Assembly: GCA_041645435.1 (NCBI GenBank)
Contig: JBAZQB010000006.1
Span: forward strand, 1-64,000
Source of the DNA: Methanoregula sp.
GTDB taxonomy: Archaea; Halobacteriota; Methanomicrobia; Methanomicrobiales; Methanospirillaceae
Direction of reading: 5' to 3'
DNA length: 64,000 nt
The notes beneath the pieces were generated by a model that searched no databases, was not told the DNA's origin, and worked only from the letters and a program-made list of their open reading frames with translations. The translations under genes were made by a program, and so were the position numbers. Below are positions 1-7,198 of the stretch, piece after piece (the first letter of the stretch is position 1; the number at the start of each line of letters is the position of its first letter).

Positions 1-239
1 CAACCATCACCGGTATCCTGATGGCACTCATCCTCAACAACAGTGGTGGTGCATGGGACAATGCCAAGAAATACATCGAGACCGGTGTCCATGGCGGCAA
101 GAAGAGCGAGGCCCACAAGGCAGCCGTCATCGGGGATACAGTCGGCGACCCGTTCAAGGACACTGCCGGCCCGTCGCTCCACGTGCTCATCAAGCTCCTT
201 GCGACCCTGACGCTCGTGCTCGCGCCGCTCTTTATTTAA
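1..239 (+). CDS. hppA: Membrane-bound ion-translocating pyrophosphatase, C-terminal end (partial)
   Basis: This open frame enters from the left edge and stops at 237-239, so only the last 78 or so residues are visible. They carry the signature of the C-terminus of membrane pyrophosphatases: GGAWDNAKKYIE, then HKAAVIGDTVGDPFKDTAGP, then a final hydrophobic helix. The family couples pyrophosphate hydrolysis to H+ or Na+ pumping across the membrane. The residue that sets K+ dependence lies outside the window, so the subclass cannot be told. A T8 tract follows directly at 246-253. Confidence 0.93.
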   Translation, partial: TITGILMALILNNSGGAWDNAKKYIETGVHGGKKSEAHKAAVIGDTVGDPFKDTAGPSLHVLIKLLATLTLVLAPLFI

Positions 240-256
240 AAAAACTTTTTTTTATT
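240..256 (+). terminator. T-tract terminator after hppA
   Basis: The hppA stop codon is followed by an A-tract and then eight T residues at 246-253, with no strong hairpin. Archaeal RNA polymerase commonly terminates on such oligo-T tracts. The next gene begins 74 bases later on the same strand. Confidence 0.5.
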
Positions 257-329
257 CCTGTCAGATTTTCAGGAACTGCCGTCTCAGGTACCAAGACAAT
301 CATTTATCATCCAATGCCGGATACTACTC

Positions 330-1142
330 ATGGATCCGCAGGAACACATCCTCATTATCAGCGCAGGTGATAGTATCCATAAAACCTATCCTGCTGTTCT
401 TAAGGATCTCCGGTCGGTCACGCACACATTCATCTTTGCTGAAAAAGAGGTCTACACCAACTCGACTCGGGATGATGCCCAGAAAAGGACGTGGAAGTGT
501 ACCATCCGCGACGCGATTGATGAAGTAAATACAATCTCCCTTTCCCGTAAGATATCCTGTGCACTGGTCTTTATCGATGCGGCAGCGTTTGACTCGATTC
601 GTGATCCGGTTCTCGGTATTTTCAGCGACCATCCGGAAGCCCGGTACTCGTTTGATATCTCTGCTGGATCAAAACGTCTTTCGATGGGCCTGTTCTCGAT
701 GTCGTTGTGGGTTGAAGGCGACTCATATTATGCATTCGGAAATTCCCCCCCGCGAAGAGTGCCGGTTCCCACACTACCCATAAAAAACCTGCCGGCCGAT
801 CCGTACTACCTCGTAATCCTCACCATTCTCTTCCGGGGACAGGAACGCGGGAAGAGAGGGAGTACTCTGGTGCCGAAAGAGACACTGTTCAACGAGACAA
901 AAGCATGGCAGATCCCGGTTTGGGATTCGACGAAGAAAGACACAGGACAGGATCTTTCTCTGTCAGTCTTTTCACGGCTTATTGCATCCCTGATCCGTTG
1001 GAACCTAATCCAGGAGGAGCCTGATCCGGACAATGAACAAGAAAAACTCTACAGCATTACTCCAGACGGAGAGCTGGCATTATTCGTATATTCAGCCCGG
1101 ATGAAAAAACGGGGTGTCGCCAGCCCACCCGGTCTCCTGTGA
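330..1142 (+). CDS. CARF-like sensor domain plus winged helix, paralogue 1
   Basis: This 270-residue protein is clearly paralogous to the one at 3859-4710. Residues 1-138 look like a Rossmann-type sensor domain. It opens with HILIISAG, has THTFIFAE near residue 31, and has FDISAGSK at 108-115 followed by an amphipathic helix. The SAGSK motif resembles the (T/S)GGTK ligand-binding motif of CARF domains, which bind cyclic oligoadenylate in type III CRISPR systems. Residues 165-260 look like a winged helix, ending in LYSITPDGELAL. Against paralogue 2 it lacks about 20 residues just before the winged helix. There is no CRISPR locus in the window, so the ligand is unknown. The CARF assignment is inferred from motif similarity only. 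Confidence 0.6.
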   Translation: MDPQEHILIISAGDSIHKTYPAVLKDLRSVTHTFIFAEKEVYTNSTRDDAQKRTWKCTIRDAIDEVNTISLSRKISCALVFIDAAAFDSIRDPVLGIFSDHPEARYSFDISAGSKRLSMGLFSMSLWVEGDSYYAFGNSPPRRVPVPTLPIKNLPADPYYLVILTILFRGQERGKRGSTLVPKETLFNETKAWQIPVWDSTKKDTGQDLSLSVFSRLIASLIRWNLIQEEPDPDNEQEKLYSITPDGELALFVYSARMKKRGVASPPGLL

Positions 1143-1241
1143 TCCTCTGGATGGGGAGAGACAAGCGGAACTATAAATGAAGTTGACAGGAAAAACCGTT
1201 AAAATACTGTATGATCACGAACGGGCACAATAAAAAAGAGG

Positions 1242-2045
1242 TTACTGTTCCTTCAGCGTTCGCTCATCTTCGGCAATCCATTTTTTCAATTTCCGGATCC
1301 CCTCCTCGATATCCCTGATCCGGGCTTCGGTTTCCGCGAGTTGGGCTTTTGCCTGTGCTGCCTTCTCAGGATTCTCACAGGTTGCAAGAAAGGTCAGGAT
1401 ATGACCCCTGCCAATCTGGAAATTCTCCAGGGCGCTCGCAGCTTTCCGGTACCGCTCATAATTAGCTTCGAGATTCTTCCGCACACGAGACTCCGTTTCC
1501 GACTGTTGCCGGGAGGGCTTCCCCGCTTTTACGGTAAGCCATGCCGCATCGTGGGTTTTCCGTATCTTCTGGATGTGGTCAAAACCGGCTTTTTTGTGTT
1601 TTGCAATCATCTCGTGTTTGAATTTCCCCAACAGATCACCGGCATTTTTAAGTGCCTGCCCTTTTTCTACCAGTTCGTGGACCTCTAAAACCTTTATGCC
1701 AGCGGGGATTTGTGCCAGCTCGGTAACCTTCATAATTTCATTGAAATGGCCCTGGGATAAGGATTCCAACGATCCGTACTCGGCTTTTTGTTTCTCCTTG
1801 ACTTCCCCGCAGTGGGCATTGAACTGTTTCCAGAGCAGATCCCGATCGGTCTGGGCAAGCGGTTTAAGATCCTTGAATAACCCGGTGATCAGTTTTGCCT
1901 GGTTCCAGAAATCCTGGTATTTAGTTATAATCGGACGGTTTTCCCGGATCGGACTGGTTAACAGTGATAATTTCTTTATCTCCCGGTCTATGTGTTCTGC
2001 ATTTTTATGAGCATTTTTTAACCAGGGATCATCTTCAGGTTTCAT
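1242..2045 (-). CDS. Coiled-coil protein of unknown function
   Basis: I do not recognise a family for this 267-residue protein. It is highly charged and almost entirely helical by composition, with long Lys/Glu/Ala/Gln stretches at residues 15-45 and 205-267 that suggest coiled coils. It has no signal peptide or membrane segment, so it is probably cytoplasmic. An upstream TTG would add four residues, but the ATG at 2045 is preferred because GGGA lies about seven bases ahead of it. It stands alone on the minus strand between the two CARF-like paralogues. Confidence 0.7.
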   Translation of the reverse strand: MKPEDDPWLKNAHKNAEHIDREIKKLSLLTSPIRENRPIITKYQDFWNQAKLITGLFKDLKPLAQTDRDLLWKQFNAHCGEVKEKQKAEYGSLESLSQGHFNEIMKVTELAQIPAGIKVLEVHELVEKGQALKNAGDLLGKFKHEMIAKHKKAGFDHIQKIRKTHDAAWLTVKAGKPSRQQSETESRVRKNLEANYERYRKAASALENFQIGRGHILTFLATCENPEKAAQAKAQLAETEARIRDIEEGIRKLKKWIAEDERTLKEQ

Positions 2046-2215
2046 ATACGTTCCCAATAGGTCTGACCTAAATTGGCCTTTGGATTATTTTATCTGTATC
2101 TGCATTCGCGGCCTCAAAACGATCCCCGCACCCGGTACTTCCCAAGGGAGATTTCACACCGGGATACGGAAACGGTTATCCGCCTCCGAAAGAGTTGTTA
2201 CCAGGTCAATTCCGA

Positions 2216-2398
2216 TTATCTCACTTCTTTCAGGTTGACACTGACATCATTGGAGATCCGGGAGTATCGCTTCGGGTTCTCATCGAACTGCTTCTTGCAC
2301 CAGTTGCAGCAGAAGTAGTATTTCTGGTTTTTATGGGTGCTGGTAATTTTCGCATCTTCTTCATCAATTATCATCAGACATACGGGATCGGTGGCCAT
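2216..2398 (-). CDS. Small YHS-domain protein
   Basis: The 60-residue product begins MATDPVCLM and continues with KYYFCCNWCKKQFDENPKRY, the layout of a YHS domain: DPVC near the start, then YYFC..C...F..(N/D)P..Y. YHS domains occur in copper-handling ATPases, toluene monooxygenases and free-standing metal-binding proteins. Cys7, Cys30, Cys31 and Cys34 are candidate metal ligands. A longer reading starts at 2464, but its 22 extra residues resemble no YHS protein, so the ATG at 2398 is preferred. The gene diverges from the flavodoxin gene at 2515. Confidence 0.75.
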   Translation of the reverse strand: MATDPVCLMIIDEEDAKITSTHKNQKYYFCCNWCKKQFDENPKRYSRISNDVSVNLKEVR

Positions 2399-2514
2399 GG
2401 ATTTTACCTCGTTACACTGTACTAGAATCGTGTTTATTTCCTTAAGTCTTATCGCCTTTTGCACCAGGGCCTGAATATTTATTGCAGAGCAGTCTATATC
2501 CGTTAGTGATCATC

Positions 2515-3018
2515 ATGCCGGCACGGGTTCTTGTCGCATATGCAACACGGAACGGGTCAACAGCGGAAATTGCCCAGGCAATCGGAAAGGAACTGACAAA
2601 CGCAGGTCTTACTGTTGATGTTACCGAGATTAAAACCATATCCTCGCTCGTGGCTTATTCAGCCGTTGTAATCGGCGGGCCGCTCTATATGGGGAGTGTC
2701 GATGGAGCTGTCGGGAAGTTTATCAGGAAAAACCGAGAACATCTCCTGAAACTGCCGGTCGCCGCGTTTGCTGTTGGTATTGCACCGAAGAGCCCGGAGC
2801 CGGGTTCTGTTGAGATGGCAATGGTTGCCTTGAAAAAATCCCTTGAACCGCTGACTCCCGTATCATCGGTCCTGTTTGCCGGAAAGCTCGATCCCTCGAC
2901 GGTAAACTTTGTGATGCGGAAGTTCCTGGAGATGGGTAAGATTCCCATGGGTGATTTCCGCGACTGGGATGCAATTGCTGCATGGTCGCGCGATCTGCCG
3001 GGAAAGATGGGATTCTGA
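2515..3018 (+). CDS. Flavodoxin-domain protein
   Basis: The 167-residue product starts MPARVLVAYATRNGSTAEIAQ, whose Thr-Arg-Asn-Gly-Ser-Thr loop is the FMN phosphate-binding site of flavodoxins. VVIGGPLYMGSVDG near residue 60 forms the second flavin-contacting loop. Length and sequence suit the flavodoxin_5 / HemG-like group of FMN electron carriers. No haem pathway gene is near, so protoporphyrinogen oxidase activity is not claimed. The ATG at 2515 is preferred over the one at 2482 because the flavodoxin fold begins directly after it. It probably acts as a cytoplasmic one- or two-electron carrier. Confidence 0.8.
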   Translation: MPARVLVAYATRNGSTAEIAQAIGKELTNAGLTVDVTEIKTISSLVAYSAVVIGGPLYMGSVDGAVGKFIRKNREHLLKLPVAAFAVGIAPKSPEPGSVEMAMVALKKSLEPLTPVSSVLFAGKLDPSTVNFVMRKFLEMGKIPMGDFRDWDAIAAWSRDLPGKMGF

Positions 3019-3068
3019 CCGGTTGTTTTGCCATCGTACGGTTTAACAAAAAATCGGAGATTCAGGAG

Positions 3069-3401
3069 TTACTGGAGATTGAATTCCGCTGCCTCTTTTG
3101 AGAGGAAATACCCCAGGATTGTCCTGATCACGACTACCACAGCAAGGTTGATGAGATCCTGCTGGCTGGGGGAGAGCAGGGTGGCAAGAATGTCGGCTGC
3201 GATGAGGAATTCGAGCCCGAAGACGATCTTGTCAGTGAATTCACGCCGGATCTGGTTATAGGTAAATACCGGTTTTGAGAGTTCCAGAAAAATGACCTTT
3301 ATGACCGCCTTAAATCCCCCGTAGATAATGAGGGCTGCCCCGACAATACCAAGAACTGCCCCACACAGGCTGACAATAGGATATACAACCGGTATTTCCA
3401 T
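3069..3401 (-). CDS. DUF1622 family membrane protein
   Basis: The 110-residue product has three hydrophobic segments, at about residues 8-30, 57-75 and 80-98. The conserved stretch between them (residues 45-60, with IRREFTDKIVFGLEFLIAAD) is typical of DUF1622. Members are small integral membrane proteins of unknown function. The gene converges with the flavodoxin gene, 50 bases from its end. Nothing in the context suggests a substrate. Confidence 0.8.
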   Translation of the reverse strand: MEIPVVYPIVSLCGAVLGIVGAALIIYGGFKAVIKVIFLELSKPVFTYNQIRREFTDKIVFGLEFLIAADILATLLSPSQQDLINLAVVVVIRTILGYFLSKEAAEFNLQ

Positions 3402-3507
3402 ACAGAGACAGGATCACGATATAGCATGAACCTTGGGGTCTTGTCCGGGGCTGAATACCGCTTTTCACAAAACCATTAAGCCGCTGCCCGTTTCAGGTTG
3501 AACATAA

Positions 3508-3693
3508 ATGTCCCCGACCATCCGAAAAGACTGCCCCTGCCCGAAGACAACATGCAAACGGTATACGCTCTGTGACGAATGCGAGTCCTTCCGAGAGGCA
3601 AAAGGTATGCTGCCATTCTGCAGGCAGCCGGCATTATCGCTCTGGGGAAAGATACGGAAGATGCTCGGGCTAAAGAAGCAGTTATTTTTTTAG
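3508..3693 (+). CDS. Small cysteine-rich protein
   Basis: The 61-residue product has Cys9, Cys11, Cys16, Cys22, Cys25 and Cys38 in the order CPCPKTTC...LCDEC...PFC. This spacing suggests a zinc- or iron-sulfur-binding knuckle and resembles short uncharacterised proteins of anaerobes that begin CPC..K.C. The C-terminus is basic and amphipathic (WGKIRKMLGLKKQ) and could contact membrane or nucleic acid. No specific function can be assigned. A T6 tract at its end (3687-3692) overlaps the stop codon. Confidence 0.6.
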   Translation: MSPTIRKDCPCPKTTCKRYTLCDECESFREAKGMLPFCRQPALSLWGKIRKMLGLKKQLFF

Positions 3694-3858
3694 AGTCGGT
3701 ATCACTAAAGGGCAGATGTTACACCAGGTGAGAATTTTCAGTTCTACTCCGGTGAGGCGACTCCCTTTTGAAATGGAAAAACCCTCAGGAATAAACATTG
3801 CCCGGGAAGCCTCCTGTTCTTCCAGCAACCATTTATCATACCACTCCGGACGCTGATC

Positions 3859-4710
3859 ATGACCCGGCCGGAGCACGTCCATATCATCACCGCAGGGGAG
3901 ACCAGTTACTCAGCCTACGCCGCAACCCTGCGGGGCAACCCCGATATCACGCATACCTTCGTATTTGCCGATATCGAACTCTATTCCAACAGCGCCCGGG
4001 ACGCCGAGGCACTCCGGAAGCAGAAAGACACTGCCCGGGAAGCGGTGAACCAGGTCAGGGCCCTGGCCGCTTCCCTGAAGATTCCTGCCCTGCTCGTGTA
4101 CGTCAGCCCCCCGGCAGATGTCACCGCCCGCGACGCGATCCTGAAGATCAGAAAAGAGCACCCGGATGCGAGAATCTCGTTCGATCTCTCGGCAGGCTCA
4201 AAGGATATGTGCATGGCCCTGTTCACACTCTCGCTCTGGGTGCAGGGAGATGCGTACTACACGTTTGCTGAACGAAAGGGTGCGGCAGCCGGTGCGAAAC
4301 TCGCGGTGCCAAAGACCCCTGCGGAGAATGTTGCGGCAAATCCGAATTACATCAAGATCCTCCAGACGCTGTACAACACCCCGGGGAAGCAGGATCACCC
4401 GCTGAGGGTCGTACCGCGATCATATCTCTTCAACCAGCTCTCTGCGGCCTATATTCCCACGCGGAAGAAGGGGGTGAAGATTGCCGAGAACACGATGGGC
4501 AAGACGGACCTTTACACCGGAAAGAAGGCAGTAATGCACACGCTAAGCCAGGGGACCTTTTCGAATATCCTCAGGACCATGGTCGCTTTGGATCTGGTAC
4601 GAGAATTCCCGAATCCGGACAGCAACCGGAAGGAAAATTACTACACCATTACCCCATCAGGAGCCCTGGCTTTACAGCTCGCAGAGATCAAACCGCGAAA
4701 ACGCGGGTAA
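3859..4710 (+). CDS. CARF-like sensor domain plus winged helix, paralogue 2
   Basis: The 283-residue product aligns with the protein at 330-1142 along its whole length. Shared blocks are the N-terminal HVHIITAGE, THTFVFAD at 31, HPDARISFDLSAGSK at 101-115, SLWVQGDAYYTF, LFNQL, and the C-terminal YYTITPSGALAL. Residues 1-138 form the putative CARF-like ligand-binding domain and the rest a winged helix. It keeps a segment of about 20 residues (KIAENTMGKTDLYTGKK) that paralogue 1 lacks. Its stop codon TAA lies inside the first of three tandem palindromes, so the gene may sit next to its own operator. No cas genes are nearby. Ligand and target are unknown. Confidence 0.6.
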   Translation: MTRPEHVHIITAGETSYSAYAATLRGNPDITHTFVFADIELYSNSARDAEALRKQKDTAREAVNQVRALAASLKIPALLVYVSPPADVTARDAILKIRKEHPDARISFDLSAGSKDMCMALFTLSLWVQGDAYYTFAERKGAAAGAKLAVPKTPAENVAANPNYIKILQTLYNTPGKQDHPLRVVPRSYLFNQLSAAYIPTRKKGVKIAENTMGKTDLYTGKKAVMHTLSQGTFSNILRTMVALDLVREFPNPDSNRKENYYTITPSGALALQLAEIKPRKRG

Positions 4711-4761
4711 CATGTACATGTTATTGTAGCATGTACATGCTATTATCACATGTACATGTGA
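4708..4761. repeat. Three tandem 16-bp palindromes at 19-bp spacing
   Basis: The perfect palindromes are TAACATGTACATGTTA (4708-4723), TAGCATGTACATGCTA (4727-4742) and TCACATGTACATGTGA (4746-4761). All share the core CATGTACATG, and 3-bp spacers set a constant 19-bp centre-to-centre distance. The outer arms differ but remain complementary (TAA/TTA, TAG/CTA, TCA/TGA). That suggests selection for dyad symmetry rather than simple duplication. This looks like a multi-dimer operator array. The first copy includes the stop codon of the CARF-like gene. Confidence 0.9.
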
Positions 4762-5163
4762 CAAAAATCACCTTACTCACGCCGGAGACATTTTGGGAAG
4801 GGGTGGGGGTACCCCCTCCTGGACATGAAAGGGGGGTGGCTCATTTTTCACGCGGGTGGCAGGGATCCCCATGGGGGGTTCCTTGTTATAATGTAAAAGT
4901 GACCTCGTGTCCTTTTTGACAAAATTTTAAGATGGGGGTTTTACTATCCTTTGTTCGGCATGCGTTTGTTTTTGATGCCCAGAATATTCATGCTGGTGCG
5001 AAGTTCAAAAAGGTCTCCCTGCCGGGAGAGGTTGCGACATGGCAGCCGATTACCTGGGTGGCCGCAGGCTCTTCGAGCAGGTCCACTTCTCCCTGCCGGT
5101 CGCATGATTACCGGGAACGGGCAGAAAAACCGACCTGCTGCCTGCGACCATCATATTTTTTTT
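4762..5163 (+). ncRNA. Gene-free block; candidate structured RNA ending at a T8 tract
   Basis: No convincing protein gene occupies the 490 bases between the CARF-like gene and the Rieske gene. A TATA-like TTATAATG lies at 4885-4892. The stretch from about 5010 to 5150 is GC-rich with self-complementary pieces (CTGCC/GGCAG; GCTCTTCGAGC; TGCGAC/GTCGCA), and eight T residues follow at 5156-5163. This is the layout of an archaeal small RNA of roughly 150-250 nt. The block also contains palindromes GGGGGTACCCCC (4805-4816) and CCCCATGGGG (4867-4876). It matches neither RNase P nor SRP RNA by eye. An eroded gene is an alternative. Confidence 0.25.
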
Positions 5164-5202
5164 ATTCACCCATCTTCTGACGGCATCTTTGGGGCCGGCT
5201 CA

Positions 5203-5556
5203 TCAGGGAAGCCCGATGAAGATCGTGTCGCCCTCGACCCGGACCTCGTAGCACTTCAGGGGCCGGGGTGGACGGGTTTTTTTGGCATACGCGAGGATCG
5301 TGCCTTCCAGGTTGGTCCAGCGCACCACCCGCCCGTCCCGCAGGTCGAATTGGGAGCTGTGCATCGGGCAGGTGAGGATCGTGCCGTTGAGAGTCCCCTC
5401 GGACAAGTCGGCTTCGAGATGGGGGCAGAGCAGCCCGGTTGCATAGTACTGCCCGTTTGCCTGTGCGAGGAGAATTCCGGTGCCGCCGACGGTAACTCTT
5501 TTCAGGCCCCCTTCTGCGAGGTCAGAAGTGCGGGAAGCTTTGACAAATTCACTCAC
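5203..5556 (-). CDS. Rieske-type [2Fe-2S] protein
   Basis: The 117-residue product has CPH at 44-46 and CPMH at 63-66, the C-x-H...C-x2-H ligand set of a Rieske cluster, spaced as in small ferredoxin-like Rieske proteins. There is no membrane anchor, so it is a soluble electron carrier. An upstream ATG at 5646 would overlap the next gene. The GTG at 5556 is preferred: GGAGAGGT (5563-5570) sits six bases upstream, and the protein then begins (V/M)SEFVKAS, the usual family N-terminus. It is the last gene of the redox cluster facing the HxlR regulator and may pass electrons to or from its flavoproteins. Confidence 0.85.
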   Translation of the reverse strand: MSEFVKASRTSDLAEGGLKRVTVGGTGILLAQANGQYYATGLLCPHLEADLSEGTLNGTILTCPMHSSQFDLRDGRVVRWTNLEGTILAYAKKTRPPRPLKCYEVRVEGDTIFIGLP

Positions 5557-5680
5557 GCTGTTACCTCTCCTGCATAAGGAATATTCCTCAACATTGTTAA
5601 CGATTCTGACCTTCCTTCGCTTCTCTCGTTGGAATGGGAGGGTCATTCTTTCTTCCCGGTGACCCTTCAGGGTTGCTTTG

Positions 5681-6325
5681 TCACGGTTGTGCCAGCCGTG
5701 CTCCCAGCTCGAACGCCCGTTTGCAGTCCTGCGGGAAGACCGTCCTGCGCCGTTCCTTCCGTTCCTCCGGGTCAAAATAACTGAATACGACTTTGTCGTA
5801 GTCCTCGAACTGGAGGGTCTCACACGAGAAAAGCGATTCGGCGTGCCCGAACGTGCGGTTAAGAATGCTCTCGTTCAGCCCGGTATGCACGGTATAGTGG
5901 TACTCCTTCATCTGCCGTTCCGAGACGTTCATCGTGTATATGAACGCGGACCGGATCATCCCGTTGAAAAGGGACGAGGGGGGGCTGGTGTACTCGAGGT
6001 ACGGGAACAAGAGCCGCTCCATGAAACACCGCATCTCCCCGGTTACGGTGCCGAAATAGATCGGGGAGCCGAGGATCAGGGCATCTGCCTCCGGTATCGT
6101 TTCAAGGACCGGGGTCAGCCCGTCCTGCATGGCACATTTCCCATAGCTCTTCCCACCCTTCAGCTTGCAGGCAAAACAACTGGTACATCCCTTGAAATCC
6201 ATATCATAGAGATGGATGAGTTCTGTTTCCGCACCCTGGGATGCGGCGCCGTCGAGGGCGTTCTGGAGCAGCATTGCGGTATTCCACTTCTTCCGGGGGC
6301 TTCCATTGAATGCAAGTACTTTCAT
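5681..6325 (-). CDS. Iron-sulfur flavoprotein-like NAD(P)H-dependent FMN reductase
   Basis: The 214-residue product starts MKVLAFNGSPRKKWNTAMLL, the FMN-binding N-terminus of the NADPH-dependent FMN reductase / Isf family. Cys47, Cys50, Cys53 and Cys64 (CTSCFACK...GKC) form a compact motif like the 4Fe-4S site of methanogen Isf. The last spacing is longer than usual, so cluster binding is probable rather than certain. GSPIYFGTVTGEM near residue 90 is the second flavin loop. Isf proteins transfer electrons and can reduce O2 or H2O2 in anaerobes. The gene sits between the ferredoxin-nitroreductase and the Rieske gene on the same strand. Confidence 0.85.
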   Translation of the reverse strand: MKVLAFNGSPRKKWNTAMLLQNALDGAASQGAETELIHLYDMDFKGCTSCFACKLKGGKSYGKCAMQDGLTPVLETIPEADALILGSPIYFGTVTGEMRCFMERLLFPYLEYTSPPSSLFNGMIRSAFIYTMNVSERQMKEYHYTVHTGLNESILNRTFGHAESLFSCETLQFEDYDKVVFSYFDPEERKERRRTVFPQDCKRAFELGARLAQP

Positions 6326-6376
6326 GATCGTGTTCCTTCTTTCGGGTTCTCTTTTTGGTTTCTCAGGTCCGGAGCT

Positions 6377-7198
6377 TTACTGCCACGTCACTTCGAGGGG
6401 TTTTCTCCGGGGGATCCCGTAGGTCTTGTACTGCGGGTGACCAAACATCATCGCGTAGGCAATCTTCCGTCCTGCAGGCAGGTCGAGCTCCTTCTGGAGC
6501 GGCTCATAGGACATGGCTGCAGCCGCCACAAAGCCGGCCCAGCAGGTGCCGATACCAAACGCAGGGGCAGCGATATCGAAATGCGTGAGGGCGATGATCG
6601 CATCAACGGGTGCAACGGGATTATCCTCCGGGATATGGGCAAAGAGCAGGTGCGGGGCGCCCCGGCAGATGACATCGTTCCCGCTCTCCCAGGCACCGAT
6701 AAACATCGGTACATAGCCGCTCATCGGGTGACTGGAATTCAGGAGGGTCTTCATCCACTCGACAGTCAGCCCGGCGATCGTTTTTACCTTTTTTGGATCG
6801 TGTACAACAATCCACTGTACTGGCTGTCCGTTACTTCCGCTCGCTGCATACCGGACGATATCGAGCAACTGCCCGATCTTTTCCTTTGGTACGGGATCCT
6901 TCGTGAAATGCCGCACGGACCGCCGTTTCTTCAGGTAGAATGCCAGGTCATCAGGAGAGATCGTACCGGCACCGGCCGGCAGGGGGACTTTCTCGTCCGG
7001 GCGGATATTTAAGAGAAGCGCCTGCGAGGGGCATGAGATCTCGCAGTGCCCGCACTGGATACACCTGGCGGCAGCAGCATCGTTTACGGCGGGCAGGGTA
7101 TTCTCATCTGCGGGGGAGACAATCGCCACCGGGCAGACAACTGAGCAGATCCCGCACCGGGTGCAAAGATCCTGATCCACGAGTATCGTTGCCATCAT
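6377..7198 (-). CDS. Nitroreductase with N-terminal 2x[4Fe-4S] ferredoxin domain
   Basis: The 273-residue product begins with an eight-cysteine ferredoxin domain: Cys12, 15, 18, 22 and Cys46, 49, 52, 56. A nitroreductase fold follows from residue 88, with KKRRSVRHF, the family's FMN-contacting start, and a C-terminal FGHPQYKTYGIPRRKP. The fusion implies ferredoxin-type electrons feeding an FMN oxidoreductase. The substrate is unknown. The start overlaps the stop of the flavin reductase gene at 7195-7198, so the two are probably translationally coupled. The ATG at 7195, one codon later, is equally possible. Confidence 0.88.
   Translation of the reverse strand: MMATILVDQDLCTRCGICSVVCPVAIVSPADENTLPAVNDAAAARCIQCGHCEISCPSQALLLNIRPDEKVPLPAGAGTISPDDLAFYLKKRRSVRHFTKDPVPKEKIGQLLDIVRYAASGSNGQPVQWIVVHDPKKVKTIAGLTVEWMKTLLNSSHPMSGYVPMFIGAWESGNDVICRGAPHLLFAHIPEDNPVAPVDAIIALTHFDIAAPAFGIGTCWAGFVAAAAMSYEPLQKELDLPAGRKIAYAMMFGHPQYKTYGIPRRKPLEVTWQ

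Noticed and set aside
4762..5163. RNase P or SRP RNA in the gene-free block
   Set aside because: The conserved GAGGAAAGTC / ACAGAAA motifs of RNase P and the S-domain GNAR motif region of SRP RNA are absent by eye.
5678..7012. 444-residue plus-strand frame opposite the redox genes
   Set aside because: It is antisense to the Isf-like and nitroreductase genes, whose proteins carry clear cofactor motifs; the frame has no recognisable domain.
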